NCBI RefSeq assembly: GCF_008017755.1
Contig: NZ_VRTS01000004.1
Coordinates: forward strand, 186,001 to 250,000
Length of the DNA stretch: 64,000 nucleotides
Direction of reading: 5' to 3'
From: Alkalisalibacterium limincola
GTDB lineage: Bacteria; Pseudomonadota; Gammaproteobacteria; Xanthomonadales; Xanthomonadaceae
The notes under the pieces are model-generated. The model was not told the origin of the DNA, made no database searches, and saw nothing but the letters and a program-made list of their open reading frames with translations. Shown here piece after piece: positions 38,148-47,173 of the stretch. A program made the translations under genes and the position numbers. The number at the start of each line of letters is the position of its first letter. The first letter of the stretch is position 1.

Positions 38148-40445
38148 GTGAAAAAGCCCCTCGCCCTGGCCCTTGCGGCCGCACTGGGTCTGCCGCTGGC
38201 GGCCTGCAGCCCCGGCAACGATGCCGGCAGCGATCCGGCCGCTTCGGCCGATGCCCCGGCACAGTCCCTGGCCGGACGCACCACCGATGGCAGCGTCGTC
38301 GATGACGAGCGCGCAGGTGAGGCGGCGTCGGAGAATCCATTCTTCCAGCCCAGCACGCTGCAGTACGAGTTCCCGCGCTTCGACCTGATCGCCGACGAGC
38401 ATTATTCACCCGCGTTCGAGCGCGGCATGGCCGAGCACCGCGAGGAGATCGAGGCGATCGCCCGCAACCCCGAGGCCGCGAGCTTCGAGAACACGATCGT
38501 CGCGATGGAGCGGGCCGGTGCGCTGCTTGGCCGCGTTTCGCGGGTGTTCTTCAACCTCGCCGGCGCGCACATCAACGACGCGATGCGCGAGGTCCAGGGC
38601 GACATGGCGCCGAAGCTGTCGGCGCATTCCGACGCGATCCTGCTCAACCGCGCGCTGTTCGAACGCGTCGACGGGCTCTACCAGCAGCGCGGCGAACTTG
38701 ACCTCGATGCCGAGAGCTTGCGCCTGCTGGAGCGCTACCACACCGATTTCGTCCGCGCCGGCGCGCGGCTCGACGACGCCCAGCAGGACCGCCTGCGCGA
38801 AATGAATTCGCGACTGGCCACGCTGCAGACCACCTTCACCCAGAACGTGCAGCGCGAGGTCAACGCCTCGGCGGTGTTCTTCGACAGCCGCGAAGACTTG
38901 GCCGGCCTGTCGGATGCGGAGATCAGGGCCGCCGCCGATGCGGCCGCCGAGGATGGCCAGGAGGGCAGGTTCAAGATCGCCCTGATGAACACCACCGGGC
39001 AGCCGCCGCTGACCAACATGACCAATCGTGAGGCGCGTCAGAAGGTGTTCGAGGCGTCGATCGAGCGTGGTGCCAAGGGCGGCGACTACGACAACCGCGA
39101 GATCGTCGCCGAGATGGTCCGCCTGCGTGCCGAGCGTGCCCAGCTGCTGGGTTACGAGGACCACGCGCACTTCGTGCTGGAGGAGGCCACCGCGGGCACC
39201 AAGGACGCGGTCAACGACATGCTCGGCCGGCTGGGTCCGGCGGCGGTGGCCAACGCCCGTCGCGAGGCGGCCGAGCTGCAGCGCGTCATTGATGCGGAAG
39301 GCGGTGATTTCGAGCTGGCCGGCTGGGACTGGCAGCACTATGCCGAGAAGGTCCGCCAGGAGAAGTACGACTTCGACGAGTCGGTGCTGCGGCCCTATTT
39401 CGAGCTCGACAGCGTGCTGGTCAACGGCGTGTTCCACGCCGCCACCGAGCTGTTCGGCATCACTTTCCGCGAGCGCCCGGACCTGCCGACCTACCACCCG
39501 GACGTGCGCGTGTGGGAGGTGTTCGACCATGACGGCGAGTCGCTGGCGCTGTTCGTCGGCGACTTCTACGCCCGCTCCTCCAAGCGCGGTGGCGCCTGGA
39601 TGAACGCCTACGTGCCGCAGAGCAACCTGCTGGAAACGCGTCCAGTGGTGGGCAACCACCAGAACATCCCGAAGCCGCCCGACGGCGAGCCGACGCTGAT
39701 GACCTTCGACGAGGTCACCACGATGTTCCACGAGTTCGGCCATGCGGTGCACGGCATGTTCTCCGACGTGCGCTACCCGCGCTTCGCAGGGACTTCGGTG
39801 CCGCGCGACTTCGTCGAGTACCCCTCCCAGGTGTTCGAGATGTGGGCGACCTGGCCGTCGGTGCTGGCCAACTACGCCAAGCACCACGAGACCGGCGAGC
39901 AGATCCCGCAGGAGCTGATCGACCGCGTCGAGGCGGCGTCGGCCTTCAACGAGGGCTACCGCAGCACGGAGTACCTGGCGGCCTCGATCCTCGACCAGGC
40001 CTTCCACCAGCTGGGCCCCGATGAGACGCCTTCGGATGTGATCGCGTTCGAGAAGCAAGCCCTGGAAGAGTCGGGCATGGACTTCGGTCCCATCCCGCCG
40101 CGCTACCGCACCACCTACTTCAGCCACACGTTCTCCGGCGGCTACTCGGCCGGTTACTACAGCTACATCTGGAGTGAAGTGCTGGATGCCGACAGCGTGG
40201 AATGGTTCAGGGAGAGCGGCGGGCTGACCCGCGAGAACGGCGACCACTTCCGCGACACGCTGCTTTCGCGTGGTGGCACGAAGGATGCGATGGAGCTCTA
40301 CCAGGACTTCACCGGGCGCGAGCCGAGGCTGGAGCCGCTGTTGATCCGTCGCGGGTTCACCGACGATGGCGGAGCCAGCGAGGTGGGCCGTGACCCGGAG
40401 CCGACCACGCCGGGCACCCCGCCGCAGGGTGGCAGCCAGCGCTGA
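38148..40445 (+). CDS. dcp: M3-family peptidyl-dipeptidase, lipoprotein
   Basis: Zinc metallopeptidase of family M3A (Dcp/oligopeptidase), removing dipeptides or short peptides. 765 aa from GTG 38148, with a lipobox at LAAC (residues 16-19 of LALAAALGLPLAACSPG), so it is likely anchored in the envelope, unlike cytoplasmic E. coli Dcp. The active site is MFHEFGHAVHGMFSD (HEXXH) with the downstream Glu in SQVFEMWATWPSVL. YEDHAHFVLEEATAGT and YYSYIWSEVLDADSVEWF are family-typical. A strong terminator follows. Xanthomonad homologues are also secreted or lipoprotein forms. The gene symbol is by family. Confidence 0.92.
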   Translation: MKKPLALALAAALGLPLAACSPGNDAGSDPAASADAPAQSLAGRTTDGSVVDDERAGEAASENPFFQPSTLQYEFPRFDLIADEHYSPAFERGMAEHREEIEAIARNPEAASFENTIVAMERAGALLGRVSRVFFNLAGAHINDAMREVQGDMAPKLSAHSDAILLNRALFERVDGLYQQRGELDLDAESLRLLERYHTDFVRAGARLDDAQQDRLREMNSRLATLQTTFTQNVQREVNASAVFFDSREDLAGLSDAEIRAAADAAAEDGQEGRFKIALMNTTGQPPLTNMTNREARQKVFEASIERGAKGGDYDNREIVAEMVRLRAERAQLLGYEDHAHFVLEEATAGTKDAVNDMLGRLGPAAVANARREAAELQRVIDAEGGDFELAGWDWQHYAEKVRQEKYDFDESVLRPYFELDSVLVNGVFHAATELFGITFRERPDLPTYHPDVRVWEVFDHDGESLALFVGDFYARSSKRGGAWMNAYVPQSNLLETRPVVGNHQNIPKPPDGEPTLMTFDEVTTMFHEFGHAVHGMFSDVRYPRFAGTSVPRDFVEYPSQVFEMWATWPSVLANYAKHHETGEQIPQELIDRVEAASAFNEGYRSTEYLAASILDQAFHQLGPDETPSDVIAFEKQALEESGMDFGPIPPRYRTTYFSHTFSGGYSAGYYSYIWSEVLDADSVEWFRESGGLTRENGDHFRDTLLSRGGTKDAMELYQDFTGREPRLEPLLIRRGFTDDGGASEVGRDPEPTTPGTPPQGGSQR

Positions 40446-40468
40446 TCGCCGCCATCACCGCATGGAAA

Positions 40469-40495
40469 AGGCCGCCCCTCGGGGCGGCCTTTTTC
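40469..40495 (+). terminator. Bidirectional rho-independent terminator
   Basis: Perfect 10-bp stem AGGCCGCCCC / GGGGCGGCCT with a 2-base centre (functionally a 4-base loop) and a T-run TTTTTCTTT. Four A residues precede the stem, so it can also work on the minus strand for hemE. It lies 24 bases beyond the M3 peptidase stop. Confidence 0.9.
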
Positions 40496-40572
40496 TTTGT
40501 GGTGCCTTGCACGGAAGGATGGCTCCTTCGCCGGCAACGGGGGAGCTAGCTCCTGCAGCCGGCCCCGACTTT

Positions 40573-41658
<1,086 letters not shown>

Positions 41659-41676
41659 CGGGTTTCTCGTCGGGGG

Positions 41677-41931
41677 TCAGCGCGGGGCGTGCTCGCCGTG
41701 CGCGAACATGATCTGGAAGCCCTTCTTCACCTGCTGGTCGCGGGCCTTCTCGAAGGCGGCGATGGCGAGGTCGCGCTCCAGGAACTGCTCCTTTCGCAGC
41801 TGCGACTTGCCGCCGACGTGGCCGGCCTCGCGCAGCAGCGTCCACCCGCCCAGCAGGTCCTGCTGCAGCACCAGCTGGACGAAGCGGGGGGGCTCACCGG
41901 AGCCGGGGCGTTGTTGGAGGAACAGGCGCAT
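41677..41931 (-). CDS. Small WGR-domain protein
   Basis: 84 aa protein consisting of little more than one WGR-like domain: MRLFLQQRPGSGEPPRFVQL, then DLLGGWTLLREAGHVGGKSQ (WTLLREAGHVGGK in place of the WTVVTRWGRIG pattern), and EFLERDLAIAAFEKARDQQV-type helix with KKGF at the end. In larger proteins WGR binds nucleic acid ends, but the role of single-domain bacterial forms is unknown. ATG 41931 is chosen since the frame upstream overlaps aroB and is not conserved. It sits 53 bases after the aroB stop and 18 bases before hemE. Confidence 0.83.
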   Translation of the reverse strand: MRLFLQQRPGSGEPPRFVQLVLQQDLLGGWTLLREAGHVGGKSQLRKEQFLERDLAIAAFEKARDQQVKKGFQIMFAHGEHAPR

Positions 41932-41984
41932 CCGCCCATTGTAGCGAGCGCGCGGCCGCTTTGGGCCCCCGTGCGCACCACGCG

Positions 41985-43062
41985 TCAGCCGGAGGACGCC
42001 AGCGTCGCCAGCACCTGGTCCTCGTCGACATCCGGGACGATGATCGCGCGGCCGATGTCCCGCCACAGGATCAGTCGCAAGCGACCCGACAGGTTCTTCT
42101 TGTCCAGCCGCATCCGGCCCAGCAGGGCCGGGGCCTCCAGGTCCTCGGGCAATGCCGTGGGCAGGCCCAGGCGCTGCAGGAGCGCGGCGAGGCGGTCGGC
42201 CGGCGCGGCCGGCGCCAGGCCGAGCCGCTCCGAGAGGCGGCCGGCCAGCACCATGCCCACCGCGACGGCCTCGCCGTGCACCATGCCGCCGAAGCCCTGC
42301 TCGGCCTCGATCGCATGGGCGAAGCTGTGGCCGAGGTTCAACAGCGCGCGCTCGCCGCCTTCGTGTTCGTCGCGCGCGACGATCGCGGCCTTGTGCCTTA
42401 CCGATCGGGCGATCGCCTCGGACAGGGCATGGGCGTCGCGCGAGAGCAGGGCCGCCGCATTGGATTCGATCCAGTCGAAGAAGTCCGCGTCCCCGAGCGC
42501 GCCGTACTTGACCACCTCGGCCAGGCCGGCGCGCAGTTCGCGCTCGGGCAGGGTGTCCAGCGTCGTCGTGTCGGCAATGACCGCGGCGGGCTGGTGGAAG
42601 GCGCCCACCAGGTTCTTGCCTTCGGGCAGGTCGACGGCGGTCTTTCCGCCCACCGAGGAGTCGACCATGGCCAGCAGGGTCGTGGGCAGCTGGACGAAGC
42701 GGACGCCACGCATCCAGGTGGCGGCGGCGAAGCCGGCGAGGTCGCCGACCACACCGCCCCCGAGCGCGAGGACACAGGCATCCCGGCTCGCCCCGAGTCG
42801 TGACAGCGCAGTCATCAGTTCGGCGTGCCGTGCGAGTGTCTTCTCCTGCTCGCCGGGGGGCAGGACGACCGTGTGCAGGGCCCGTCCCTCGAACACCGCC
42901 TCGACGCGCTCCCGGTAGAGCGGGGCGACATTGCCGTCGGTCACCAGGAGCAGGTGACGCCCGGGTGCGGTCGCCGAAACCAAGGCGGTGTCATGCAGCA
43001 GGTCGGCCGACGTGGACCGGGTAGCTGCGATCGCCCAGTGACACTCCGATCGTCTTCTTCAC
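41985..43062 (-). CDS. aroB: 3-dehydroquinate synthase (frame broken near 43005-43010)
   Basis: AroB makes 3-dehydroquinate from DAHP, the second step of the shikimate pathway. The main frame (42983 down) has [68 protein letters not shown] and MRLDKKN. Its real N-terminus is in another frame: GTG 43062 starts [20 protein letters not shown], matching AroB starts, and overlaps the aroK stop (GTGA). The main frame upstream reads [15 protein letters not shown]. Restoring two bases in GGCCGACCTG (GGCCGCGACCTG, giving VGRDLLHD) joins them, for 359 aa (E. coli 362). As written, the coupled start would stop after 23 codons. Confidence 0.92.
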
Positions 43063-43613
43063 GTGGCGGTTTCCTTGTCGGTGGGGCCGGGGTGCCAGTG
43101 ATCCTGGATCAGGGACAGCAGGCGCCGCGCGGACTGGGCCACGCTGCGCTGCCCGCCCTCGAAGCGCAGGTCGGCGACTTCTTCGTACAACGCCTGCCGC
43201 TGCCGCGCGAGGACGAGCAGGCGCTCCTGCCTGTCGGGCGTCTGCAGCAGGGGGCGATGGCGATCACGCGCAAGCCGTCGCAATTGTTCGTCCACGCTGA
43301 CATGGAGGTGGACGACGAAGCCCCGGGCCCTGACCACCTCGCGGTTGGCCGGGTCGAGCACCGCGCCGCCGCCGGTGGCGATCGCCAGGCCCTCGCGCGC
43401 GCACAGCTCCGCCACCAGCGCACGCTCGCGCTGGCGGAAGCCTGGCTCCCCTTCAAGCTCGAAGATCAACGGAACGCTGGCGCCGGTGCGCGCCTCGAGC
43501 AACTGGTCGGTGTCGACGAACTCCAGCCCCAGGTGCTGCGCGACGCGGCGGCCCACGGAGGTCTTGCCGGCGCCCATGGGGCCGACGAACACGAGATTGG
43601 GAGCGGGATTCAT
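43059..43613 (-). CDS. aroK: Shikimate kinase
   Basis: Shikimate kinase phosphorylates shikimate at the 3-position. 184 aa from ATG 43613 (MNPAPNLVFVGPMGAGKTSV). Walker A is GPMGAGKTSVGRR, with the shikimate-site Asp and Arg in FVDTDQLLEARTG and FRQRERALVAEL, then ATGGGAVLDPANREVV (GGG loop), and the lid arginine in RDRHRPLLQTPDRQERL. The stop overlaps the aroB GTG by 4 bases, giving the common aroK-aroB pair. The divergent YeeZ-like gene starts 8 bases away, leaving almost no promoter space unless that gene starts later. Confidence 0.95.
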   Translation of the reverse strand: MNPAPNLVFVGPMGAGKTSVGRRVAQHLGLEFVDTDQLLEARTGASVPLIFELEGEPGFRQRERALVAELCAREGLAIATGGGAVLDPANREVVRARGFVVHLHVSVDEQLRRLARDRHRPLLQTPDRQERLLVLARQRQALYEEVADLRFEGGQRSVAQSARRLLSLIQDHWHPGPTDKETAT

Positions 43614-43621
43614 CGGGCCCG

Positions 43622-44476
43622 ATGCTAGCATCGGGCCGGGTCTGCACGGCGTGGGTGGTGTTGGTGGCGAAGGGGCGCACGATCATCGTGGCGGGTGCGG
43701 GCGACGTCGGCGGGCGGCTGGCGCGGGCGCGCGCCATGGGTGGTGACGAGGTGGTCGCCCTGCGCCGCAGTCGTGTCGAGGACGAGCCCGGCCTGCGCTG
43801 GATCGGCGCCGACCTGCTGTCGGGCAGTGGATTGCAGCAGCTTCCGCGCCGGCCCGATGCGGTGGTGTTCTGCGCCTCGCCCGACCAACGCAGCGAGACC
43901 GCCTACCGCTCGCTGTTCATCGGGGCCCAGCAGCGGCTTGCCGATGTGCTGGATGGGCCGCCGGCGCGCTGGCTGTTCGTGTCGTCCACCGCCGTGCACG
44001 GCGAGGATCGTGGCGCTTGGGTCGACGAGGCCTGCGTCGCCGAACCGCAGGCATTCAATGGCCGCGTGTTGATCGAAGCCGAACGGCGACTTGCCGCATC
44101 CGTCCCCGGTGCCGTCGTATTGCGACCGTCGGGCATCTACGGGCCGGGGCGCGACTACCTGCTTCGCCGGGCGCGACGCGAGGAGCCCGCGCGCCCGCGC
44201 TGGACCAACCGGGTGCACGTGGAGGACGTGGCTTCGGCGCTCTCGCACCTGCTGGACCTGGGCGACCCGCAACCGCTGTACCTGTGCAACGACGACATGC
44301 CGGCACGCGAGGACGAGGTGCTGGCCTGGCTGCGCGAACGCATGGGTCTCGACGCGCTGGCGACCGAGGAAGAGCCCGAGAGCGGTCGTCGCGTGTCGAA
44401 TGCACGCTTGCGCGGCAGCGGGTGGGCCCCGCGCTGGCCCGACTACCGCAGCGGCTACGGCGCGTTGCTGCCCTGA
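43622..44476 (+). CDS. NAD-dependent epimerase/dehydratase-like protein (YeeZ-type)
   Basis: Extended-SDR-like protein similar to E. coli YeeZ, substrate unknown. The Rossmann motif is IIVAGAGDVGGRLARA, then PDAVVFCASPDQRSE, LFVSSTAVHGEDRGAWVDE, LRPSGIYGPGRDYL and HVEDVASALSHLLDLGDPQ. The active-site Tyr of classical SDRs is replaced in this family by VHG, so catalysis as an SDR is doubtful. The start is uncertain: ATG 43622 sits 8 bases from the divergent aroK start, while GTG 43658 or 43664 gives a shorter N-terminus closer to the Rossmann strand and leaves promoter space. The last 22 bases overlap the convergent kinase gene. Confidence 0.82.
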   Translation: MLASGRVCTAWVVLVAKGRTIIVAGAGDVGGRLARARAMGGDEVVALRRSRVEDEPGLRWIGADLLSGSGLQQLPRRPDAVVFCASPDQRSETAYRSLFIGAQQRLADVLDGPPARWLFVSSTAVHGEDRGAWVDEACVAEPQAFNGRVLIEAERRLAASVPGAVVLRPSGIYGPGRDYLLRRARREEPARPRWTNRVHVEDVASALSHLLDLGDPQPLYLCNDDMPAREDEVLAWLRERMGLDALATEEEPESGRRVSNARLRGSGWAPRWPDYRSGYGALLP

Positions 44477-45306
44477 GGCGGCCATTGCGGGCGGCGCCGT
44501 GCGTCGATGCGGATCACCGTGTCGGCCAGTCCGGGAAGCGTGCGCAGTGCCTGTCGGCTGACACGCTCGAAGTACTCGATGAAGGCCATGACCTGGGCGT
44601 GGTCCATGGCCCGGCGCCCGGGGTGGCGCGCCTGCAGGTCCTGCTCCTGCTGCCAGCGCCATTGCCTGACCACCTCGAAGCCCGGCGGCTGCAGGAACAC
44701 CAGGTGGTCGATGCGCGCCCAAAGCGGCGCGTAGCTCCCCAGCGCCGTGTTGCAATGACGACGCCAGCGACCCTCGGCATCGCGTTCGCGTTCCAGCGAA
44801 TTGAGTGGAGCCTCCATCGCCGCGTCGGGCTCGGGCGGGGTCTTGAGGAACCAGCCCTCCAGCACGATGAGGTCGACCGGCCCGCTGGCGCGCTGCCAAG
44901 CGTCGCCGCTCAGCCGCTCATCGGCGATCTTGTCGAAGCCGGGCAGGCCCAGGTCGTCGCCCGGCGCCAGTGAGCGCAACGCGTCGATGAGCTGGCAGGC
45001 CATCGCCACGTCGTGCGTTCCCGGCGGGCCGCGGGTGGCAAGGAGGGGATGGACCTCGCGGGCCAGTCGCTGGCGCTCGGCACGGGTCAGGTAGACGTCG
45101 TCGATCGAGATCGCCACGGCCTTGCGGCCCTGTGCCGCGGCAGCGTCGACAAGTTGGCCGGCCAGCGTCGACTTGCCGGTTCCCTGCACGCCTGCCAGTC
45201 CGAGCACCGGCGTGCCGCATGGCAGCGAGCAGGCGAGCCCCAGCAGGGCGTCGACCAGGCGCGCGTCGTAGCCTTTGGAAGGGAGGGGATGCACGGGTGG
45301 TGTCAT
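44455..45306 (-). CDS. P-loop kinase, D-glycerate 3-kinase-like
   Basis: 283 aa P-loop kinase of the GLYK/Tda10/YggC-like group. Walker A is LGLAGVQGTGKSTLAGQLVD. Then come AISIDDVYLTRAERQRLAR with the family DD pair, RGPPGTHDVAMACQLIDAL, LPGFDKIADERLSGDAW and LIVLEGWFLKTPPEPDAAM. The C-terminus (PGRRAMDHAQVMAFIEYFER) matches plant-type glycerate kinases. The best-known activity of the group is D-glycerate to 3-phosphoglycerate, but bacterial members are little studied. It is divergent from pdxH by 38 bases and overlaps the YeeZ-like gene tail. Confidence 0.84.
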   Translation of the reverse strand: MTPPVHPLPSKGYDARLVDALLGLACSLPCGTPVLGLAGVQGTGKSTLAGQLVDAAAAQGRKAVAISIDDVYLTRAERQRLAREVHPLLATRGPPGTHDVAMACQLIDALRSLAPGDDLGLPGFDKIADERLSGDAWQRASGPVDLIVLEGWFLKTPPEPDAAMEAPLNSLERERDAEGRWRRHCNTALGSYAPLWARIDHLVFLQPPGFEVVRQWRWQQEQDLQARHPGRRAMDHAQVMAFIEYFERVSRQALRTLPGLADTVIRIDARRRPQWPPQGSNAP

Positions 45307-45344
45307 CGGCGCGACAATAGCGCATCACCACCGTTGGGAACGAC

Positions 45345-45938
45345 ATGAGCGAGCTTTTCAAGGAGGCCATCGAGACCTTCCAGACGCTGCTGGGCGAGGC
45401 GCGCGAGAGTGGCGAGATCGAGCCCACCGCGATGACCGTCTCAACGGCCACGTCCGATGGCCGGCCGTCCTCGCGCACGGTGCTCCTCAAGAAGGCGGAC
45501 GAGCGCGGTTTCGTGTTCTTCAGCAATTACGAAAGCCACAAGGGGGCGGAGTTGGCCGACAACCCGCAGGCGGCACTGCTGTTGCTGTGGAAACAGGTGC
45601 GCAACATCGTCCAGGTGCGCATCGAGGGGCGGGTGGAACAGGTGGAGGAGGCCGAATCCGACAACTATTTCTGCACCCGGCCACGCATGAGCCAGCTTGG
45701 AGCGTGGGCGTCGCTGCAGTCGCAGACCCTCGAGTCGCGAGAGGACTTCGAAACGCGCCTGGCCGACTACGAGCGCGAGTTCAGCGGTGGCGAGGTGCCG
45801 AGGCCTCCGCACTGGGGCGGGTACCGGGTGGTCCCCGTCCGGATCGAGTTCTGGTACGGCGCGGAGTTCCGCCTGCACGAGCGCCAGTGCTACGAGTGCG
45901 TCGACGGAACCTGGCAAAAACGCATGCTGTACCCGTGA
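45345..45938 (+). CDS. pdxH: Pyridoxamine 5'-phosphate oxidase
   Basis: PdxH oxidises pyridoxamine or pyridoxine 5'-phosphate to PLP using FMN. 197 aa. FMN contacts are in SSRTVLLKKADERGFVFF and NYESHKGAELADNPQAALL. Other motifs are QVRIEGRVEQVEEAESDNYF, SQLGAWASLQSQTLESRE, PPHWGGYRVVPVRIEFW and the C-terminal RYECVDGTW-type end (CYECVDGTWQKRMLYP), where the substrate-binding Arg lies. The TGA overlaps the GTG of the BtuF-like gene (GTGA). Confidence 0.96.
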   Translation: MSELFKEAIETFQTLLGEARESGEIEPTAMTVSTATSDGRPSSRTVLLKKADERGFVFFSNYESHKGAELADNPQAALLLLWKQVRNIVQVRIEGRVEQVEEAESDNYFCTRPRMSQLGAWASLQSQTLESREDFETRLADYEREFSGGEVPRPPHWGGYRVVPVRIEFWYGAEFRLHERQCYECVDGTWQKRMLYP

Positions 45939-46741
45939 GCCGGCTCGTCGGCCCGCGCCGCATCGTCTGCCTCACCGAGGAGCCGACCGAGACCCTGTAC
46001 CTGCTGGGCGAGTCCGCGCGCATCGTCGGCATTTCCGGTTTCACGGTGCGGCCACCGCAGGCGCGGCGCGAGAAGCCCAAGGTCAGCGCGTTCACCTCGG
46101 CGCGTGTCGGCGAGATCCTCAAGCTCAAGCCCGACCTCGCGATCGGCTTTTCCGACATCCAGGCCGACATCGCGCGCGAACTGGTGGCGGCCGGGGTGGA
46201 AGTATGGATCGCCAACCACCGCAGCGTGGCCGGGATCCTGGACTACATCCGGCGCTTGGGCGGCCTGGTCGGGGTTGCGGGTGCGGCGGACGCGCTCGCG
46301 GAGCGTCTGGAACGGGGGGTCGAAGCGGTCGAGCGGGCCGCTGCGGCGCTGCCGGCGCGCCCCCGGGTCTACTTCGAGGAATGGGACGAACCGCCCATCA
46401 GTGGCATCCAGTGGGTGGCCGAGCTGGTGCGGCTGGCCGGAGGCGACGACATCTTCCCCGAGCGGGCGGCGATGCCGCTGGCACGCGACCGGATCATCGA
46501 AGATCCCGCCGAGATCATCCGACGCGACCCGCAGATCATCATCGGCTCGTGGTGCGGCAAGAAGTTCAGGCCCGAAAAGGTGGCGGCGCGGCCTGGTTGG
46601 TCCGAGATCGCCGCGGTGCGCGAGGGAGAGCTCCACGAGGTCAAGTCACCGCTGATCCTGCAACCGGGACCGGCGGCGCTGACCGACGGGCTGAACGAAA
46701 TCGCAACGATCATTGCCCGGTGGGGGAACAAACTCGCCTGA
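45935..46741 (+). CDS. BtuF-like cobalamin/iron-chelate binding protein without signal peptide
   Basis: 268 aa protein of the periplasmic-binding family for vitamin B12 or siderophores (BtuF fold). It starts with GTG 45935, coupled to pdxH. Motifs are PRRIVCLTEEPTETLYLLGE, VSAFTSARVGEILKLKPDLA, IGFSDIQADIARELVAAGVE, YFEEWDEPPISGIQWVAELV and a C-terminal helix of EIATIIARWG. The sequence has no signal peptide in front of the first strand, so the protein as predicted is cytoplasmic, or uses an unrecognised start. Such short forms are annotated in xanthomonads as cobalamin-binding protein; ligand and role are unknown. No BtuC/BtuD partner is nearby. Confidence 0.82.
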   Translation: MSRLVGPRRIVCLTEEPTETLYLLGESARIVGISGFTVRPPQARREKPKVSAFTSARVGEILKLKPDLAIGFSDIQADIARELVAAGVEVWIANHRSVAGILDYIRRLGGLVGVAGAADALAERLERGVEAVERAAAALPARPRVYFEEWDEPPISGIQWVAELVRLAGGDDIFPERAAMPLARDRIIEDPAEIIRRDPQIIIGSWCGKKFRPEKVAARPGWSEIAAVREGELHEVKSPLILQPGPAALTDGLNEIATIIARWGNKLA

Positions 46742-46804
46742 TCACGCCCATCGGCGTGGAGATGTGGCATAACCGGGGGGCATTCACGGAGGAGGAGAGC
46801 CCAC

Positions 46805-47173
46805 ATGTTCAAGCAGATCCTTGTAGTGTTCCTTTCCGTCGCCCTGCTGATGGGCGGCTTCGTCGGCCAGGTGCAGGCCTCGATCATCTCCACCCAGGAC
46901 GCGATGAGCGTGGAGACCCGCCAGGCCCGCGTCGCCGAGGTGCATCAGCTCATGTCGCGCGAGGACGTGCGCGAGGCGATGGTGCGCCTGGGTGCCGACC
47001 CGGAGCAGGCGCAGCTGCGCGTGGCGTCGCTGTCGGATGCCGAGTTGATGGACGTGCATGGCCAGCTCGAGAAGCTGCCGGCCGGTGGCGATGCACTCGT
47101 GGTGATCGGCGTCGTTTTCCTGGTCCTCCTCATCCTTGACCTGACCGGCGTGATCAACATCTTCCGCCGTTGA
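46805..47173 (+). CDS. PA2779-family small membrane protein
   Basis: 122 aa conserved protein of the PA2779 family (function unknown). A signal peptide or N-terminal helix (FKQILVVFLSVALLMGGFVG, cleavage about after VQA) precedes a charged helical part containing the family pattern LMSREDVREAMVRLGADPEQ and SLSDAELMDVHGQLEKLPAG. A C-terminal membrane helix (ALVVIGVVFLVLLILDLTGV) ends with NIFRR. The ribosome site is strong (GGAGGAG, 6 bases before ATG). It is coupled to the C39-like peptidase gene by TGATG. The pair is conserved together in gammaproteobacteria, which suggests joint function. Confidence 0.88.
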   Translation: MFKQILVVFLSVALLMGGFVGQVQASIISTQDAMSVETRQARVAEVHQLMSREDVREAMVRLGADPEQAQLRVASLSDAELMDVHGQLEKLPAGGDALVVIGVVFLVLLILDLTGVINIFRR

